A DNA stretch of 64,000 bases from JAHBNG01 sp039028975 (GCA_039028975.1 JBCCHB010000066.1:20012-84011), one strand, 5' to 3'. Positions 35,656 through 45,234 are shown, counted from the first letter of the stretch. Notes: a model not told the origin generated them from the letters alone. A program made the numbers and translations.

Positions 35656-38600
35656 GTATTCGCCCTTCTGCCGAAACAACTACCCTCTTTGAAGAGATCC
35701 ACTCCGATAAGTTGCGTAGTGAAGAAGTCAACTATGATGACGGAGAAGCCAGCCCTGCACACCTAAATACCATTGCCCTGCTCAAAGCTGTCTCTTTGCC
35801 TCACGTTCCTCCAATTCTTCCTGTTCCTTCTAGTCCTCTCGGTCCCCAAGTACCAACGTCGCGGCAGGATTGGGGTCAAGCGCCGGCTCAAACTACTTTT
35901 TATGGTCGTCAGGCTGAGTTAGCTCAATTGGAAGAGTGGCTCCTACAGGATCAGTGCCGAATGATAGGGGTCATCGGTATGGGGGGAACCGGCAAAACAG
36001 CTGTGGTTACCCAGCTTGCAGAGCAGGTACAGCACCACTTTGATTCCCTCATTTGGTCATCGGTACGCGAGGCACCTTCCCTTAGTCAGCTTTTGGGAAA
36101 GTGGGTACTCTTTCTCTCGGATCAGAAGATGTACGATCTACCGGCAGAGCTTGATGAACAGATTACCTTGCTGGTAGAGTACCTGCACCAACAGCGATGC
36201 CTGCTGGTGCTGGATAACTTGGAAACCATCCTGCAAGCGGGTAGGGCTGCGGGACAATACCGCCCTGGATATGAGGGCTATGGCCAACTACTGCGCCGAA
36301 TTGGGGAAGGCCGCCACCAGAGCTGTCTACTCTTAACCAGCCGGGAGAGACCCGCTGAATTTTCCCACTTTGGCGGAGAAGGCTCACTTGTTCGTAGCAT
36401 CCACTTGATGGGGTTAAACCAGGAGGCAGGTCGGGCATTATTAGAATTCAGGGGATTGACCGGTTCGATTGACCATCTGGCTGAGCTGATCGAACGCTAC
36501 TCGGGAAACCCTTTGGCCTTAACACTAATGGCCGAATCAGTGCGGGAACTCTTCATGGGCGATGTTGCCCAATTTCTTCGAGAGGATATCGCCATCTTTG
36601 GTGGCATTAACGATTTACTGGCTAGACAGTTTGCTAGATTGACACCATTAGGGCGGGAGCTATTGATCTGGCTGGCTATTGAACGCGAGCCGGTTGGTTT
36701 GGAGCAGATTCATGCCAGTATAGTCGGGCCTGTCATTCAACGAGAGCTATTTGACGTCCTGCGGGATCTCCAACAGCGCTCTCTACTAGAGCCACGTAAC
36801 GATGGCTTTACTTTGCAAAATGTGATCCTCGAATATGTGACCACTTGGTTGGTTGAGGTCATCTGCAATGAAATTGAAATTACCCCATCTCAGGTCGACA
36901 ACTTTAACCGCTTTGCTCTGCTCAAAGCCCAGGCCAAAACGTACGTTCGAGAGAGCCAAAGGCGGCTTATTTTGGAGCCAGTGGCTCAACGGTTGGAGGG
37001 CAGCATAGGAGGGTCTGAATTAGAGGCTCGACTCAAAGCAATGTTGCCCAACCTAAAGCAGAATCGACAAGGATATGCTGGTGGCAATATCTTGAACCTG
37101 CTCATCCACCTACAGGCAGAGCTAATAGGAATGGATTTCTCTGGGCTAACCATTTGGGAAGCCGACTTGCAGAGAGTAAGGTTGCAGAATGTCGATTTCA
37201 GTAAGGCCGATTTCCGCGGAGCGAACTTTACTCAGACATTTGGGAATGTATTGTCTGTCGCTTACAGCCCTGACGGCCACTCTATCGCTACAGGCGGCGT
37301 TGATCAGACCATCCGCCTTTGGGATGTTCATAACGGTGTAGAGGTACACCAACTTCGTGGTCATGCTGCCTGGGTTACGGCCGTAGCATTTAGTATGGAT
37401 GGTCAGTGGCTCGTATCAGGTAGCGTAGACCAAACCATCCGTCTTTGGGATGTTCGTCAGAGCGTAGAAATAGCACGATTTGAGGGCCATACGGAGTGGG
37501 TTACATCTGTGGCGTTTAGTCCTGATGGTAGCCAAATCGTTTCTGGCGGTGATGATAAGACGGTCCGTCTTTGGGGTGTGCATGAGGGTGTAGAGTTGCG
37601 ACGCTTTCAAGGCCATGCGGAATGGGTCTGGTGCGTCGCCTTTAGCCCCGATGGTCATTCTATTGTTTCCGGCAGCGAGGATCAGACCATCTGTCTCTGG
37701 GATCTCCATAAACCGATCTCAGCCGCAGAGAATGACCCGTTAGTTGATGCTGCACCAGCCTACCAAGCCAGAGGTCATGCAGCCCGGGTCAGATCAGTCG
37801 CATTTAGCCCTGATGGCAGCCAGTTCATCTCAGGCAGCGAAGACCAGACCATACGCCTTTGGGATGCGCACAGCGGAGAAGAATTACACCAATTCCAAGG
37901 GCATACGGCAGAGGTTATATCGGTGGTCTACAGCCCGGATGGGAGCCAGATTGCCTCCTGTGGGGCCGATCAGACCGTTCATATTTGGGATAGTCAGAAC
38001 AGAAAAGAGGTACGACTGCTTTTAGGTCATTCTGACCGAGTTGTCTCGATAGCGTATAGCCCCGATGGCGATCAGCTTGTCTCCTCTAGCTATGACCATA
38101 CGGTTCGTCTCTGGAGCGTGTCCAGTGGGCAGGAACTGCGTCAGCTCCAGGGTTACACGGCCCAGCTCATGTCGGTGGCCTACAGTCCGGATGGTCGTCA
38201 GATCGTCTCCTGCAGTGATGAGCCGATGATTCGCCTTTGGGATGCTAATAGTGGCGAGGAGTTACGCCACTTCCAAGGGCACACGGCTATTGTCTGGCGT
38301 GCGGTATTTAGCCCCGACGGGCGCTATCTTGTCTCCTGTAGCGACGATCAGACTATCCGCATCTGGGATGTTCAAACCGGTACAGAGCTACGCCAACTCT
38401 ACACGCCTGGCGTGCGTATCACCTGGATTGTCCTCAGCCCTGATGGTCATCAGATCGTCTCTGGAAACGACCATGGGTTCATCCAGTTCTGGGATCTCCA
38501 CAGCGGTCAGCAACTACATCAACACCAAGGGCATACGGCTTTGATTCGATCGGTGGCGTACACCCTCGATGGGTCCTGGCTCGTTTCCAGCGGTTTTGAC

Positions 38601-39212
38601 CGAATGGTCCGCCTATGGCGCTCTCCTCTTGCCTTGTCTCCCACTAAGGATGCCACGAAAGACAACAGTCAACCAGTTCACCAACTCGAATGCCAGGAGA
38701 ATATGGCACTCATCTGGTCTGTGGATGTCAGCCCAGATGGACACAAAATTGTCTGCGGTGGCGATGACAAGGACATTCATCTCTGGAAATTTGTCAGCGA
38801 CACGTCATCCGATGATGAGGCAACATGGGCACGTAGCCCGAACTTGCATTTACTTCGTGGCCACTCTGGTCCGGTTCGGTCCGTCACGTTTAGCCCTGAT
38901 GGCAGCCAGATTGCCTCTGGCAGTGACGATCAGACAGTCCGCCTATGGAATGCGCATACGGGCCAGGAGATGCGTCAATTCCAAGGGCATACGGCTTGGG
39001 TCTGGCGCGTGGTCTTCAACCCAGATGGAACCCAACTAACCAGTTGTAGTAATGACGGCACAGTCAAAATATGGGATGCAGAGCGTGGCATGTGCCTGCA
39101 AACCCTGCGTGCGGCTGGTCCCTATGAAGGCATGAATATTACTGATGTCACCGGTCTAACTGAGGTTCAGAAGGCCACGCTTAGATCATTAGGAGCAGTG
39201 GAAGATTGGTAG
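35631..39212 (+). CDS. NB-ARC ATPase with pentapeptide stretch and 14 WD40 repeats (SARP fusion, C-terminal part)
   Basis: The frame has only a TTG start and no ribosome site, so it is the second part of the regulator at 34939. It opens with the end of the BTAD domain (FDEELGIRPSAETTTLFEEI). NB-ARC: Walker A GMGGTGKT (117-123), Walker B RCLLVLDNLE, sensor LLTSRERP and GNPLALTL. A pentapeptide-like bridge follows (FSGLTIWEADLQRVRLQNVD). Then come 14 WD40 repeats with the wording SPDG...SGSxDxTIRLWD, enough for two seven-bladed propellers. STAND proteins of this kind are held inactive and switch on ligand binding through the WD40 part, releasing the effector, here a DNA-binding SARP (family knowledge). 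It stands just before the oxidative gene cluster, which it probably controls. Confidence 0.9.
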   Translation: MDIFDEELGIRPSAETTTLFEEIHSDKLRSEEVNYDDGEASPAHLNTIALLKAVSLPHVPPILPVPSSPLGPQVPTSRQDWGQAPAQTTFYGRQAELAQLEEWLLQDQCRMIGVIGMGGTGKTAVVTQLAEQVQHHFDSLIWSSVREAPSLSQLLGKWVLFLSDQKMYDLPAELDEQITLLVEYLHQQRCLLVLDNLETILQAGRAAGQYRPGYEGYGQLLRRIGEGRHQSCLLLTSRERPAEFSHFGGEGSLVRSIHLMGLNQEAGRALLEFRGLTGSIDHLAELIERYSGNPLALTLMAESVRELFMGDVAQFLREDIAIFGGINDLLARQFARLTPLGRELLIWLAIEREPVGLEQIHASIVGPVIQRELFDVLRDLQQRSLLEPRNDGFTLQNVILEYVTTWLVEVICNEIEITPSQVDNFNRFALLKAQAKTYVRESQRRLILEPVAQRLEGSIGGSELEARLKAMLPNLKQNRQGYAGGNILNLLIHLQAELIGMDFSGLTIWEADLQRVRLQNVDFSKADFRGANFTQTFGNVLSVAYSPDGHSIATGGVDQTIRLWDVHNGVEVHQLRGHAAWVTAVAFSMDGQWLVSGSVDQTIRLWDVRQSVEIARFEGHTEWVTSVAFSPDGSQIVSGGDDKTVRLWGVHEGVELRRFQGHAEWVWCVAFSPDGHSIVSGSEDQTICLWDLHKPISAAENDPLVDAAPAYQARGHAARVRSVAFSPDGSQFISGSEDQTIRLWDAHSGEELHQFQGHTAEVISVVYSPDGSQIASCGADQTVHIWDSQNRKEVRLLLGHSDRVVSIAYSPDGDQLVSSSYDHTVRLWSVSSGQELRQLQGYTAQLMSVAYSPDGRQIVSCSDEPMIRLWDANSGEELRHFQGHTAIVWRAVFSPDGRYLVSCSDDQTIRIWDVQTGTELRQLYTPGVRITWIVLSPDGHQIVSGNDHGFIQFWDLHSGQQLHQHQGHTALIRSVAYTLDGSWLVSSGFDRMVRLWRSPLALSPTKDATKDNSQPVHQLECQENMALIWSVDVSPDGHKIVCGGDDKDIHLWKFVSDTSSDDEATWARSPNLHLLRGHSGPVRSVTFSPDGSQIASGSDDQTVRLWNAHTGQEMRQFQGHTAWVWRVVFNPDGTQLTSCSNDGTVKIWDAERGMCLQTLRAAGPYEGMNITDVTGLTEVQKATLRSLGAVEDW

Positions 39213-39216
39213 GTCG

Positions 39217-39310
39217 CTTAGGATCGAGAATTTAATAAAACGTAATGGAAGATCTCTCGGGTACTCGGGATGACAGGGGCGAAGTTTTGGGTATTATTTG
39301 ATCTTGATTC
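39217..39310 (+). repeat. Dispersed intergenic repeat A, copy B (about 94 bp)
   Basis: Starts CTTAGGATCGAGAATTTAAT and contains GGAAGATCTCTCGGGTACTC and CGAAGTTTTGGG. Inverted relative of 14597-14690, mostly identical. Lies just after the WD40 gene stop. Confidence 0.85.
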
Positions 39311-39329
39311 CATAAGGTAGAAATTACAA

Positions 39330-39369
39330 ATCAAAAAAGCCAACAGCTATAGCTGTTGGCTTTTTTGAT
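39330..39369 (+). terminator. Rho-independent terminator of the SARP/WD40 gene
   Basis: A perfect inverted repeat, ATCAAAAAAGCCAACAGC, loop TATA, GCTGTTGGCTTTTTTGAT. The GC-rich core is followed by a T run on + and mirrored by an A run. It separates the regulator from the oxidative operon. Confidence 0.9.
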
Positions 39370-39529
39370 CTAATTTGCAGTGACGCGGTGGATGACGCTA
39401 CCGGTGACGTTGTAGCAACGCATGCAAGAGTATACTTAAACTTAGCCCTGTTTGAAAGCAGATTTGTAGACTGCAATCCCCTCAGCAGGTTCTTCAGTCC
39501 ACTCCATTTGACATTATGACATTGTCAGC

Positions 39530-39595
39530 GATTGACAGTGGATTGACGATAGATTGACGATGGATTGACGAATCAGTGACGTGTAAAATTATATT
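39530..39595 (+). promoter_or_regulatory. Four 11-bp direct repeats and promoter before the oxidase operon (likely SARP operator)
   Basis: The repeats are GATTGACAGTG (39530), GATTGACGATA (39541), GATTGACGATG (39552) and GATTGACGAAT (39563), head to tail with an 11-bp period. A weaker fifth unit CAGTGACGTGT starts at 39574. A -10-like TATATT lies at 39590-39595, nine bases after the TGAC of the fifth unit. SARP regulators bind heptamer direct repeats with 11-bp spacing, one helix turn apart, close to the -10 box (family knowledge). The adjacent upstream gene is a SARP. The start of the operon is at 39658. Confidence 0.65.
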
Positions 39596-39657
39596 CTTTA
39601 CTGGAAATTAAATCCTTTCAACATTTCAGCCCTAAAAACTTGGAGGAACAGAGCAAA

Positions 39658-42600
39658 ATGGAACGACATCCAGAGTCCCGAAGTGCTCCGATGAAAACGC
39701 CTGATGAGCCGAAGGCTAAAGTCAGTCGGCGCAACTTTTTGAAAGGTTCGGTTGCCAGTGCAGTGGCAGCAAGCGCGATCGGTGCAGAGAAGTACATACC
39801 CGGTGTTGGTGAAAATGGGCCAACCCATCTGCTCGCAGCGCCAACCACAGCGTCAAGTGCCGCGCCGATGGCACAAAATGGCACCTCATCAGGACCGCCA
39901 CCTCTTGCGCTCTCGGACCTGACCGAAACCTGGCAGCAAAGCTGGGCATGGCGACCCAGTGATTGGCCCGGGGAGCAGTTGCATCTCAACGTGGTGGAGA
40001 ATGAAAATCCCGGACTCTATGTAGGCGCTGGAAACCAGGGGGCTGTGCTCTTTAGCTATGGCGGCAACACACCCGGGCCCACCATCCGCATGCGTGGTGA
40101 CGAAACCCTATACATCAAACTACGCAACATGCTGGGTCAGGATTTTGGCAAAACCGCCATCGGTCCCGCACCGGATCCGAACGAACTGGTTCCTGGCTTA
40201 GATTATAAAGCAGATGTAGAGCCGAAATTAACCATTCGACCCGACTACTGTTTGGGCGAACATGCCAATGGCCAACATGCCGCCCGTGTGACCAATCTGC
40301 ATGTGCACGGACTGCACGTACGGCCGGGCTTAAATCCCGACGGTACCCATTCGGACAACGTTATCCTGCGTGTGCTAAATAAGGGCGACTTTGTCCAGCG
40401 GCAAGCATTGGCCCAACACCCCGACTGTGACTTTTTGGAGGATCTGATCCACAGTGGTTTCCTGCGGGATGATGAAGTTGTAGGCGAAGCCAACTACGAA
40501 TTCCGCCTTGGCGATGTCTTCGGTGATCCCAATCAACCCCACCCGCCTGGTACCCACTGGTACCATCCCCATTCTCACGGTTCAACCCACAACCAAGTGG
40601 CCAGCGGCATGGCTGGTTTTCTGATTATCGAAGGCGATGTCGATGATAATATCGATCTGTTTATGTCTGGTCTCTTAAATGGTTCTTCGCCTACGATGGC
40701 GCCAGCCGATCTTTCATTCACCGATGAACGTGCAGATGCTTTAGCCGAAATCAGAGCGACAAACCCCAATATGGAACTAAAAATGGGGCCCTATGATTAC
40801 CGCGAGCGGCTGATCTTTGCCCAAAGTGTGCTCGCCCTACGTAGCGAAGACAAGGACGCACCGCCCCAATCCCAGCAACTGAAATCCCCACCCAAAGCCG
40901 CGGTCAATGGCAGCCCCAATCCAATGCTCATCCACATGCGGCCTGGCGCCGTGGAGCGATGGCGCATCCTCAACGGCAGCGTAGATGGCCGCGGATATAA
41001 GCGCTTTATGGTGCTAGAAGGCCAACTCGTCCTAGATCCAAGTAATAACAATCAACTCACGGCGATAACGGAATTGGGGACGGAGACAACCTATACGCCG
41101 GTTCCGCTGGCTAGAACGCCGGAAAATTCGATCGATTTTGAAGATCTCAAGCAACCGCTCTACCTATTGGCCTTTGATGGTGTAACGCTAGTGGCCAGTG
41201 ACGGAGATGGCGGGTGGCAATACGCAATCAAAGATCTGTCCAACCAAGGGAGCGGTCGTGCCAATCCACTGACCGAGTCGAATACGTTGGAAAACCCGAA
41301 TGCCGCCATGCAAGAGCGAATAGCAAATTGTTATAAGGACGCAGATAGCATCAAAGGAGCCTTTGTACGGCCCAATGAAGTCTATTTGGCACCCGCTAAC
41401 CGGGCCGATCTCTTCTTTCAGGCGCCCACAGGCACCCTTGACCCCTTCACCGTAACCATATCTGATCCTACCGAGAATTTACCCCAGTCTGATTCCGCGG
41501 CTGCTACACAGGGGTTCATAGATGCATTTGCATCCACAGATACATTAATTGGGGAAGAAGAGACTCAAATCACAGTCATCCAGACGGATAGGCATAAGAA
41601 TCCCACTGAATGGCGTATCGATAATCCTATTTCATTTGAACAGGACTCTATTGTTGCCCCTTCGGAGACTTATTTGCTGAAGCCAGGAGATAACAAAGAT
41701 GAATTTATTGTTACCCAGGTCCAGATTTATACGATTGTGGCCAAGTCCAGCCTGGTTGCCGGGGATAATTATCAGAGTACTCTGCAAGAGAAAGCCGCTG
41801 CAGGTACGACGACTTTCGCTTCGCCACCCCAGGATATTGTTCTGGCCCACATTGTGGTTAGCGGGTCTTCTCTCACAGATGATTCTGAGCAGCCCTTGAT
41901 TAATGTCATGACCTTGAACGATATACTCCCGCCCGTCCCCCCCTACCATCTGCCCATTCAGGATGCCGAGTTGGCGATTACTGATGAAGAAGCCGACGCA
42001 CGTTCTGATGTCACAGCCGGTAATTACCGAACGCGTACCGTCACCTACTCAGGATGGGGTTCGGCGGACTATCCACTGATTACAACGGCAACACCTGATC
42101 GGACAGGCGCAAATTTCCGCGAGTTCGTTGGTCAAGATAAAGACCATGATAGAAATACGATAGGCAAGCTGGAAAACATCGTTTATGCCCAACCCAAAGA
42201 CAAGGACGGCAAGGGCATTGTCGATGATGAGGGCGAACCGATCTATGTACTCATGCCGTCGGCCATCCGCTCTATGGCCATCGACGGTCGTAAATTCAAT
42301 CCCAACGATACCCTACGGCCGCGCATGTTGTTGGATAGTGCCGAAGAGTGGGCGCTCTATAATGACTCGATCATGCTATGGGGGAATACTGCCAGCCAGC
42401 CACCAGGTCACTATGGTGATCACCATGTTGGCTACCCAATAACTCGTAAGGAGGGGCAGGAAGCGTTTAATCGGGACGCCGAGCTGCAGATCGTCGCCAG
42501 AGCCATCGACCACCCCTTTCATATTCATCAGAATCCATTCTGGGTCATCAGCGTGGAGATTCCTGATGAAAATGGAGACTTGCATAACATTTTGGAAGAG

Positions 42601-42954
42601 CCGCGCTGGCAGGACGTGGTCTGGATTCCTCGCAATGGGGGGCGCGTTGTCTTCCGCTCCCGCTTCCCCGATTATGTGGGGCGCTACGTCAATCACTGCC
42701 ACATTCTGCTCCACGAAGACAATGGCATGATGACGGCGATTGAAGCCACCCCTTACATGGATCAGACCAACTATGTTGGCCGTTCCAGCGTAGCGTCGGT
42801 TGCCGATGGCACGCCACCAACATCCGACGTGATCAATCAGGTGTACACACCGCCTACGTTGGAAGAAGCATATGTCCAAAGTATGCAATTCGAGGACAAC
42901 AATCCGCATCGCTCCCAAGTTTACCCGGGCTTTGATGTGGAACCGCCCCAGTAG
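39658..42954 (+). CDS. Tat-exported multicopper oxidase, laccase/bilirubin-oxidase type
   Basis: This oxidises phenols or metal ions by four one-electron steps and reduces O2 to water, outside the cytoplasm. The ATG 39658 has GGAGG upstream. A Tat signal (SRRNFLKGSVASAVAASAIG) is at about residues 22-42. Copper motifs: HVHGLH (His215, His217), HWYHPHSHGS (His300 on), HPFHIHQNPF (from His952) and NHCHILLHEDNGM (from His1013), giving type 1 and the trinuclear centre. At 1098 residues it is about twice a normal laccase, because of large insertions between the cupredoxin domains. It is the first gene of the oxidative operon. Substrate unknown, but neighbours suggest a phenolic or indolic product. 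Confidence 0.92.
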   Translation: MERHPESRSAPMKTPDEPKAKVSRRNFLKGSVASAVAASAIGAEKYIPGVGENGPTHLLAAPTTASSAAPMAQNGTSSGPPPLALSDLTETWQQSWAWRPSDWPGEQLHLNVVENENPGLYVGAGNQGAVLFSYGGNTPGPTIRMRGDETLYIKLRNMLGQDFGKTAIGPAPDPNELVPGLDYKADVEPKLTIRPDYCLGEHANGQHAARVTNLHVHGLHVRPGLNPDGTHSDNVILRVLNKGDFVQRQALAQHPDCDFLEDLIHSGFLRDDEVVGEANYEFRLGDVFGDPNQPHPPGTHWYHPHSHGSTHNQVASGMAGFLIIEGDVDDNIDLFMSGLLNGSSPTMAPADLSFTDERADALAEIRATNPNMELKMGPYDYRERLIFAQSVLALRSEDKDAPPQSQQLKSPPKAAVNGSPNPMLIHMRPGAVERWRILNGSVDGRGYKRFMVLEGQLVLDPSNNNQLTAITELGTETTYTPVPLARTPENSIDFEDLKQPLYLLAFDGVTLVASDGDGGWQYAIKDLSNQGSGRANPLTESNTLENPNAAMQERIANCYKDADSIKGAFVRPNEVYLAPANRADLFFQAPTGTLDPFTVTISDPTENLPQSDSAAATQGFIDAFASTDTLIGEEETQITVIQTDRHKNPTEWRIDNPISFEQDSIVAPSETYLLKPGDNKDEFIVTQVQIYTIVAKSSLVAGDNYQSTLQEKAAAGTTTFASPPQDIVLAHIVVSGSSLTDDSEQPLINVMTLNDILPPVPPYHLPIQDAELAITDEEADARSDVTAGNYRTRTVTYSGWGSADYPLITTATPDRTGANFREFVGQDKDHDRNTIGKLENIVYAQPKDKDGKGIVDDEGEPIYVLMPSAIRSMAIDGRKFNPNDTLRPRMLLDSAEEWALYNDSIMLWGNTASQPPGHYGDHHVGYPITRKEGQEAFNRDAELQIVARAIDHPFHIHQNPFWVISVEIPDENGDLHNILEEPRWQDVVWIPRNGGRVVFRSRFPDYVGRYVNHCHILLHEDNGMMTAIEATPYMDQTNYVGRSSVASVADGTPPTSDVINQVYTPPTLEEAYVQSMQFEDNNPHRSQVYPGFDVEPPQ

Positions 42955-43041
42955 CCTTTTCTGCATATGAATCAACAGGGATGGTTTACTCAGATGTGAA
43001 CCATCCCATCCATTAATCTGTTGAATTCTGGAGAACTCCCT

Positions 43042-45234
43042 ATGGCCCAAAGAACAAGTAAGAAAAAACCACTCACCCAGTATGAGCAAGTGCAGAAGAT
43101 TCTGAACGACGCCCAGGGCAAGCATATTCCCAGTTACGATGGCTATCGCGACTTCTGGAATCGGCCCCTGGATGAGTTTAAAGAGGTCGTCATTGTCGGC
43201 CAGCGCATGATTGCAGCACCCCAGGCGCAAGATTTGCCGAGCGGCACCGAGGCAACGCCCGACGATGGCTGTTCCAGTTGTGGTTCGACAAATGGGGTCC
43301 ATCTCCCCAACTGCTGGCCCACAACGAGCAGCGGCGGCAGCAAGCGGCAGAGCGGACAAAAACGGAGTGATCGTTCTGGTCTGATTATTGGCCTCCGTGG
43401 GGAATATCCGTTTGACGGCACTATATTTCCCCGACTCCTGTGGAACGCCAGCGATGAGGTATCGGCATCGGACATCCAGGTAATTGCCAAATGGATTGAC
43501 AGCGGCTGCCCGCTGGATGACCCCATACCCACCGACGCAATCGATAGCATTGATGATTTAGGTCCCCAGCGCAGTACCACCATTCAGGTTCGCGAACAGG
43601 ACCATGTGGCCTTCACCAATGGTGACAAAGCCCATGACGCGTCCGCGCACCATTCCAGCATCCATGCCGATGCCAATCAGAATGTTCGACAGCGTAAATC
43701 GGTCAGCAGCATGACGTCGGATGAGTTCAATACATTGCGGCAGGCCGTTTGGTGCATGAATCAGTATAATGATTACTATCAAGACGAGCGCAGTTGGAAC
43801 TTCTGGGCGCGCATTCACGCCAATTCCTGTCAACACGGCTGGGAGCAGTTCTTGCCCTGGCATCGTCTCTACCTCTACTTCTTCGAGCAACAGCTGCGCG
43901 ACTACGATAATACCATCGTGCTGCCCTACTGGGATTGGACCAACTACTCGAAGGCGAATCGTAACACGGATAATATTGCGACGCTGGATCAGGGCATCAT
44001 TCCGCAAGCTTACCACTGCTGGATTGATGACAAAGGCATTGCCAAGCTGAAAGAGCTGCCTGGAACGGACGGAAACTCTCTCTTTAGCAAAGATGAAATT
44101 ACCGCGCTAGAGGAGATTCAATACGACCCCACCGCACCCCCAGCAAAGCAGCATACCTACAACTCTGGGTTACGTTTCTTAGCCGCAGCCAATATCGACT
44201 ATACACTCGAACCCTTCACGAATAATATTGGTAACGCCGATTACCGCTATGGGGACAAAGTCAAAGCAATTTATGATGTTTTGTGGGAAACCAATCCGCT
44301 CTGGCACCGCAGACGTTGGCCCGGCTCTGTCGGGAGTGCCGGACATTATCCAACGACAGAGGACATCGACGCGATTCTTGCCACCCAGGGCTTTGCTCTT
44401 TTTGGGGGTGGCCCGGGAGATGACCACCACTTTGGGCGGCTGGAAGAGATTCACAATGGCATGCATAACTTTGCCGGTGGGGCGAATCCATACTGGAAAG
44501 CACAATATAACCAAGGCAATTCGCAGAGCGACGACAATCCACATTACGGCGACATGACCGATAATCGGGTCACGGCCTACGATCCCATCTTCTGGGCTCA
44601 TCATTGCAATGTGGACCGGCTGTGGTATAAGTGGCAGAAGCAGAACCCCAACGTGACCCCTGAAGATCTGGACGGGGTACTGGCCCCATGGTCGCTTACC
44701 GTCGCCGATTCCCTTAGCACCACCAAGCTGGGTTATGAGTATGTAAAGGATGTGAAGCATGTACCGACGCTTTCGGATGTGGCGTACACACGCGTCAAAA
44801 CAACATCCCTCGGTGTGCAACCCAACGTACTCAGCACCTTCAGTGCGGCCGAAGTGCGCCTGCATCGAGTACAGAAGGCCAGATATAACGGGATTATCCG
44901 CGTCTTCCTGAACCTGCCAGATGCCGACGTCAATACGCCCATCACAGACAATGTTCACTATGCCGGCCAGGTAACAACCTTTGGCGGCACCTGCGTGGGT
45001 GGCCCCAACCACTGCGATGTGCCTTTCCCCCGGCGTCAGCGTTTTGATCACCGCCAACTGCACCACAATGAACCGCGCAACTTCCGCCTGGATGTAACGA
45101 AAACCGTAGAGCAACTGCGCGACGAGCAAGATGCCACCGACATCAGCGTACACCTGGTGGTGACGGACTTGGATGGCACACCCGCTGATGGGGCACTCTA
45201 TTTCGATGGACTCTCGCTCAATTTTATGGACTAA
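43042..45234 (+). CDS. Tyrosinase-domain copper oxidase with N-terminal extension
   Basis: The 730-residue protein uses ATG 43042 (GGAG upstream). The common central domain holds type-3 copper motifs. CuA: IHANSCQHGWEQFLPWHRLY with His259, His265 and His274. CuB: DDHHFGRLEEIHNGMHNFAG and FWAHHCNVDRLWYKW. The enzyme should hydroxylate or oxidise phenols to quinones. The N-terminal 200 residues are unusual: a Cys-rich stretch (GCSSCGSTNGVHLPNC), then YPFDGTIFPRLLWNASDEVS and IAKWIDSGCPLDD, which resembles a cytochrome-c-like end but lacks CxxCH. The C-terminal 190 residues resemble the caddie-type or plant polyphenol oxidase beta domain. No export signal was recognised. Second gene of the operon, 87 bases behind the multicopper oxidase. 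Confidence 0.9.
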   Translation: MAQRTSKKKPLTQYEQVQKILNDAQGKHIPSYDGYRDFWNRPLDEFKEVVIVGQRMIAAPQAQDLPSGTEATPDDGCSSCGSTNGVHLPNCWPTTSSGGSKRQSGQKRSDRSGLIIGLRGEYPFDGTIFPRLLWNASDEVSASDIQVIAKWIDSGCPLDDPIPTDAIDSIDDLGPQRSTTIQVREQDHVAFTNGDKAHDASAHHSSIHADANQNVRQRKSVSSMTSDEFNTLRQAVWCMNQYNDYYQDERSWNFWARIHANSCQHGWEQFLPWHRLYLYFFEQQLRDYDNTIVLPYWDWTNYSKANRNTDNIATLDQGIIPQAYHCWIDDKGIAKLKELPGTDGNSLFSKDEITALEEIQYDPTAPPAKQHTYNSGLRFLAAANIDYTLEPFTNNIGNADYRYGDKVKAIYDVLWETNPLWHRRRWPGSVGSAGHYPTTEDIDAILATQGFALFGGGPGDDHHFGRLEEIHNGMHNFAGGANPYWKAQYNQGNSQSDDNPHYGDMTDNRVTAYDPIFWAHHCNVDRLWYKWQKQNPNVTPEDLDGVLAPWSLTVADSLSTTKLGYEYVKDVKHVPTLSDVAYTRVKTTSLGVQPNVLSTFSAAEVRLHRVQKARYNGIIRVFLNLPDADVNTPITDNVHYAGQVTTFGGTCVGGPNHCDVPFPRRQRFDHRQLHHNEPRNFRLDVTKTVEQLRDEQDATDISVHLVVTDLDGTPADGALYFDGLSLNFMD

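Noticed and set aside
39517..39527. IS end (TGACATTGTCA) upstream of the multicopper oxidase gene
   Set aside because: It equals the core of the IS701-type ends, but no partner end or duplication lies nearby; chance or an operator is more likely.
39530..39584. CRISPR array
   Set aside because: Units are 11 bp, head to tail with no spacers and no cas genes nearby.
42376..43359. Minus-strand gene of 327 codons across the oxidase/tyrosinase junction
   Set aside because: It overlaps two well-supported + strand genes; composition reflects their codon usage.
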